DNA from: Opitutaceae bacterium
GTDB taxonomy: Bacteria > Verrucomicrobiota > Verrucomicrobiia > Opitutales > Opitutaceae
Length of the DNA: 64,000 bases
Reading direction: 5' to 3'
Assembly: GCA_016794785.1 (NCBI GenBank)
Contig: JAEUHC010000027.1
Span: 62,001-126,000, forward strand
Shown: in pieces, positions 60,964-64,000 of the stretch
Position numbering within the stretch: the stretch's first letter is position 1
Layout: each line of letters opens with the position of its first letter
Notes under the pieces: generated by a model
The model's input: only the letters and a program-made list of their open reading frames with translations
Databases searched by the model: none
What the model was told of the DNA's origin: nothing
Made by a program: the position numbers and the translations under genes

Positions 60964-63195
60964 TCAGCTCCACCGCAGATCCGTCCGCGTGAGCGGCATC
61001 TGGCGGACGCGTTTGCCGGTGGCGGCGAAGATCGCGTTGCAGATGGCCGGCGCGGCCGGGGGCAGGGCGGGCTCACCCATGCCGGTGGTGGGATAGTTGG
61101 TCTTGAGGAAGTGCGTCTCGATCTTGGTCGGCGAATCCGTGATGCGGATCAGCGGGTAGTCGTGGAAATTGCTCTGCACGACCCGGCCGCGATCGATATT
61201 CAGCTCTTGCGTCATCAGCACGCCGAGGCCGTCCACGATGGAGCCCTCGACCTGCTGCTCCGCGCCGCTGGGGTTCACGATCTGGGCGCCGACATCGACG
61301 CCGCAGACGACACGGTCCACCTTGAGCCGGCCGTCTTTCGACACCGTGACCTCGGCCACCTGCGCAAAATAGCCGCGGTGGCTGAAGTGAAACGAGATGC
61401 CGGCCCCGGAGCCCTTGGGGAATTTCTTCTTCCCCCATCCGGCCTTCTCGGCGGCGAACTTGAGCACATTGCGCATACGCGCCGTATTGTAGGGCGCGCC
61501 GCCGCCTTTGCCCTGCGCGCCGCCGCCACCCGCGGGCATCTCGTTCTTGTCGCCGAGGATTTCGAGCCGCAGCTCAAGCGGATCGCGACCACCGGCGTGG
61601 GCGAGCTCGTCGATGAACGAATGGAAGACCCACGCGAACACACAGCTGCCCGGGGAGCGCCACGGGCCCATCGGCCAGCCGGTGTCGAACATCGTCTGTT
61701 CCGCTTGGTAGTTGGCGATCCAGCGGCCCGGGAATTCGTCGGCGCTGAGGCTGCCGCCGCTGCCGGGGTTGCCGCCCTGGCCGAAGGTGAAGAAGTGGTT
61801 CTTCCACGCGACGACCTTGCCCTGCGCATCGACGCCGCCCTTGAGGAAATGCAGCCCGCCCGGCCGGTAATGGTCGTGGCGTAGGTCGTCCTCGCGGCTC
61901 CAAGTGAGCTTCACGGGGCCGCTGACTTTCTGCGCGATGGCCGCGGCCTCGATGAGGTAGTCCACGCTGATGCGGCGGCCGAAGCCGCCGCCGGCGCGGA
62001 TGATGTGGAGCGTGAAATCCTTGGCCTCGAGCTTGAGCACGTTCTTGAGCATCGTGGCCGCGATGGTGGGAATCTGGGTCGGCGACCATAGCTCGAGCTT
62101 GCCGTCCTTCCAGTGCGCGGTGGTGGTTTGCGGCTCAAGGTTGGCGTGCGAGATGAAGGGGTAGAGGTATTCGGCTTCGACGACCTTGGCGGCGCCCTTG
62201 AGCGCAGCCTCGACATCGCCGTCCTTGCGCAGCGTGCGGGCGCCGGGCTTGGCGGCGTCGGCGCGGGCCTTCGCCACGTAGCTGTCCCAACTTTGCTCGG
62301 CCGTCTTGCCCTCGTCCCACGTGACCTTGAGCTGGCGGCGCGCGCTGAACGCGGACCATGTCGAGTCGGCGATGATCGCGACGCCGGGCATGAGGCCCTT
62401 CACGTCGGTGGTGCCTTCGAGCACGAAGGCGTCCTTCACGCCGGGGAGCGTCTTGATTTGATCGATATTGGCGCTGACGACCTTGCCGCCGAAGACGGGG
62501 CATTTCTCGTAAACGGCATAGCTCATGCCGGGCAGCTTGATGTCGGAGCCGAAGAGCGCCTGGCCCGTGGCGATTTTCACGCTGTCCACTTGGGGCACGC
62601 GCGTGCCCACCAGCTTGAAATCCTTCGGTTCCTTCAGCTTCACAGCCTCCTTGGCGGGGACGGGGAGGGTGGCGGCCTTGGCGGCTAGCTGGCCGTAGGT
62701 GAGTTTCTTGCCTGAGGTGTGGATGACGGTCGCGTTTTCCGCGCGGCATTCCGCGACGGGCACGCCCCAGGTCTGCGCGGCGGCCTCGACGAGCATCGTG
62801 CGCGCGGTGGCGCCGAGCAGGTGGAAGTTATCGTAATTGTTCGGCGTCGAGTTACTGCCGCCGGCGCTCTGCGCGCCGTATTTGGCGGTGTCGAAGTCGC
62901 CTTGCTCGATCGTGACGCTCTTCCACGGCACCTCAAGCTGTTCGGCGATGATCATCGGCAGCGAGGTCATCACGCCCTGGCCCATTTCGGGCTGCTTGGA
63001 GACGATAGTGACCGCGCCGGAAGGTGCGATGCGAATGAAGGCGTTGGGCGAAAAAACACCGCCAGCCGCAGTGGCGGCGGAAGCGGATCCGCCGGAGCGG
63101 ATGTAGAAGGCGAGTGCGAAGCCGCCGCCGGCGAGGCCGGTGAGCTTGAGGAAATCGCGGCGCGAAGTGGGCGCCGCAAGGGTGTTAGTGTTCAT
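60964..63195 (-). CDS. iorB: Molybdopterin-binding subunit of an isoquinoline 1-oxidoreductase-like hydroxylase
   Basis: 743 residues. A twin-arginine signal (SRRDFLKLTGLAGGGFALAFYI) marks export, as in IorB-type enzymes. Molybdopterin-binding segments of the xanthine-dehydrogenase family are visible: KQPEMGQGVMTSLPMIIAEQLE, GGSNSTPNNYDNF, HIIRAGGGFGRR, SPGSCVFAWVFHSFIDELA and TGMGEPALPPAAPAICNAIFAATGKRVRQMPL. These two-subunit enzymes hydroxylate N-heterocycles or aldehydes; the substrate is unknown. The start at 63195 is fixed by a strong AGGAGGT six bases upstream. It overlaps the iorA stop by 4 bases. Confidence 0.92.
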   Translation of the reverse strand: MNTNTLAAPTSRRDFLKLTGLAGGGFALAFYIRSGGSASAATAAGGVFSPNAFIRIAPSGAVTIVSKQPEMGQGVMTSLPMIIAEQLEVPWKSVTIEQGDFDTAKYGAQSAGGSNSTPNNYDNFHLLGATARTMLVEAAAQTWGVPVAECRAENATVIHTSGKKLTYGQLAAKAATLPVPAKEAVKLKEPKDFKLVGTRVPQVDSVKIATGQALFGSDIKLPGMSYAVYEKCPVFGGKVVSANIDQIKTLPGVKDAFVLEGTTDVKGLMPGVAIIADSTWSAFSARRQLKVTWDEGKTAEQSWDSYVAKARADAAKPGARTLRKDGDVEAALKGAAKVVEAEYLYPFISHANLEPQTTTAHWKDGKLELWSPTQIPTIAATMLKNVLKLEAKDFTLHIIRAGGGFGRRISVDYLIEAAAIAQKVSGPVKLTWSREDDLRHDHYRPGGLHFLKGGVDAQGKVVAWKNHFFTFGQGGNPGSGGSLSADEFPGRWIANYQAEQTMFDTGWPMGPWRSPGSCVFAWVFHSFIDELAHAGGRDPLELRLEILGDKNEMPAGGGGAQGKGGGAPYNTARMRNVLKFAAEKAGWGKKKFPKGSGAGISFHFSHRGYFAQVAEVTVSKDGRLKVDRVVCGVDVGAQIVNPSGAEQQVEGSIVDGLGVLMTQELNIDRGRVVQSNFHDYPLIRITDSPTKIETHFLKTNYPTTGMGEPALPPAAPAICNAIFAATGKRVRQMPLTRTDLRWS

Positions 63196-63677
63196 TGGGC
63201 CACCTCCTTTCCGCCGGTGGTGAGACCGGCGGCGTGCTTGATGCCTTGGCGGATGCGGGTGTAGGTCGCGCAACGGCAGATGTTGCCGGCCATGGCGCCG
63301 TCGATGTCATCGTCGGTCGGCTTGGGGTTGTCCTTCAGCAGCGCCGCGGCCGTCATGATCTGGCCGGCCTGGCAGTAGCCGCACTGCGCGACATCGAGGT
63401 CGCACCACGCCTGCTGCACCGGGTGCAGCTTGGTGGGCGAGGGGGCGAGGCCCTCGATGGTCGTGATCTTCATGCGGCCGACCGTTGAGACGGGCGTCAT
63501 GCAGGCGCGGGTGGGAACGCCGTTGAGATGGATGGTGCAGGCGCCGCATTGGCCGACGCCGCAGCCGTATTTGGTGCCGACCAGCTCAAGATTATCGCGG
63601 AGCACCCAGAGCATGGGCGTCTCCGGCGCCACGTCCACGGTGCGGGACTGGCCATTAACGTTCAGCGTGTATTTCAT
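63192..63677 (-). CDS. iorA: 2Fe-2S subunit of the isoquinoline 1-oxidoreductase-like hydroxylase
   Basis: 161 residues with both 2Fe-2S clusters of the xanthine-oxidase family: GCGVGQCGACTIHLNG plus a later Cys for the plant-type cluster, and CGYCQAGQIM...GNICRCATYTRI for the second. It passes electrons from the molybdenum site of IorB. There is no FAD subunit gene, consistent with the IorAB type, which usually donates electrons to a cytochrome or another carrier. First of the two-gene operon. Confidence 0.95.
   Translation of the reverse strand: MKYTLNVNGQSRTVDVAPETPMLWVLRDNLELVGTKYGCGVGQCGACTIHLNGVPTRACMTPVSTVGRMKITTIEGLAPSPTKLHPVQQAWCDLDVAQCGYCQAGQIMTAAALLKDNPKPTDDDIDGAMAGNICRCATYTRIRQGIKHAAGLTTGGKEVAQ
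63202..63208 (-). promoter_or_regulatory. Strong Shine-Dalgarno for iorB
   Basis: AGGAGGT (minus strand) is six bases before the iorB ATG and lies inside the iorA coding sequence. It decides the iorB start and stands out because most genes here lack a clear ribosome-binding site. Confidence 0.88.
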
Positions 63678-63761
63678 GGTTCAGGGGGGAGGGGAAACCA
63701 ACTGGGAGAACTGACGACAGGGGAAAGACGAACGACGGGCCCGGACGTGGCGAACTAAAAT

Positions 63762-64000
63762 TCACCCCCGCACCTGGCCCGTGCCCTCGATCAGGAACTT
63801 GTAGCTGCACAGCTCGGGAAGGCCCATCGGGCCGCGCGCGTGCAGGCGGTCCGTGCTGATGCCGATCTCGGCGCCGTAGCCGAATTCGTAGCCGTCGGTG
63901 AAGCGCGTGCTGGCGTTCCAATAAACGGTCGCGCTGTCCACCTCGGCGAGGAAGCGCCGCGCGGCCGCCGCATCGGCGGTCACGATGGCGTCGCTGTGGT
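63762..64000 (-). CDS. proA: Glutamate-5-semialdehyde dehydrogenase (C-terminal part, cut by window edge)
   Basis: The last 79 codons are present. HSDAIVTADAAAARRFLAEVDSATVYWNASTRFTDGYEFGYGAEIGIST and RLHARGPMGLPELCSYKFLIEG.GQVRG follow the ProA C-terminal pattern closely. ProA reduces glutamyl phosphate to glutamate semialdehyde in proline synthesis. The start and catalytic Cys lie outside the window. Eighty-four bases of non-coding sequence separate its stop from the iorA start. Confidence 0.93.
   Translation of the reverse strand, partial: HSDAIVTADAAAARRFLAEVDSATVYWNASTRFTDGYEFGYGAEIGISTDRLHARGPMGLPELCSYKFLIEGTGQVRG

Overview
The window is GC-rich, densely packed bacterial chromosome with short gaps and many 4-base start/stop overlaps. 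Few genes have a visible Shine-Dalgarno sequence. The gene content points to Verrucomicrobiota, most likely family Opitutaceae. The evidence is a complete Amuc_1098-1102-type pilus-like operon (known from Akkermansia and relatives), a DUF1800/DUF1501 pair, SPFVV-type TonB-dependent receptors, a ceramidase-like enzyme and a very large Ig-like repeat protein. The family assignment is inference. No rRNA, tRNA, CRISPR array, prophage or IS element was seen, and no stretch over 300 bases lacks a gene.

Layout. 1-1.5 kb: Fur/Irr-like regulator, sufC and the start of sufB on the minus strand, with two palindromic boxes upstream. 1.5-8.4 kb: M15 peptidase coupled to a REP-associated transposase with its REP palindromes, thioredoxin reductase, the tail of a lost M19 dipeptidase gene, a zinc-ribbon membrane protein, a YgiQ-type radical SAM protein, an intact M19 dipeptidase and a receiver protein. 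8.5-15.4 kb: TonB receptor, lactonase-type propeller, FAD oxidoreductase with a C-terminal beta domain, and a lipoprotein. 15.4-19 kb: pyruvate dehydrogenase pdhA-pdhB-pdhC. 19-28.8 kb: DUF1800 and DUF1501 proteins, a second TonB receptor, a ceramidase-like enzyme and a Nudix hydrolase.

28.9-43 kb is the most distinctive part. Five plus-strand genes encode the verrucomicrobial pilus-like envelope machine: an Amuc_1102-like secreted protein, a PilM-PilN-like fusion, Amuc_1100-like and Amuc_1099-like single-pass proteins, and a secretin. Twenty-four bases after the secretin comes a 2246-residue protein of about 16 Ig-like repeats, a helical insert, one more Ig domain and two copies of a 'VGPTL' module. 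That module also occurs twice at the N terminus of the DUF1800 protein.

43-50.4 kb holds housekeeping and metabolic genes: a stand-alone 5'-3' exonuclease, an OmpR-type regulator, hisG, agmatine-to-putrescine genes (aguB, aguA), a lipoprotein, an aminotransferase and a sugar epimerase. 50.4-56.6 kb has a TMTC-like GT-C/TPR membrane protein and a minus-strand operon in which a PilB/GspE ATPase lies between phosphorelay parts (hybrid kinase, receiver, 62-residue protein, PilB, Hpt). 56.7-64 kb has metK-ahcY, an MFS transporter, the two-subunit IorAB molybdenum hydroxylase and the end of proA.

The pilus-like operon, the PilB/phosphorelay operon and the giant Ig protein could together form one regulated surface-display system; that link is inference.
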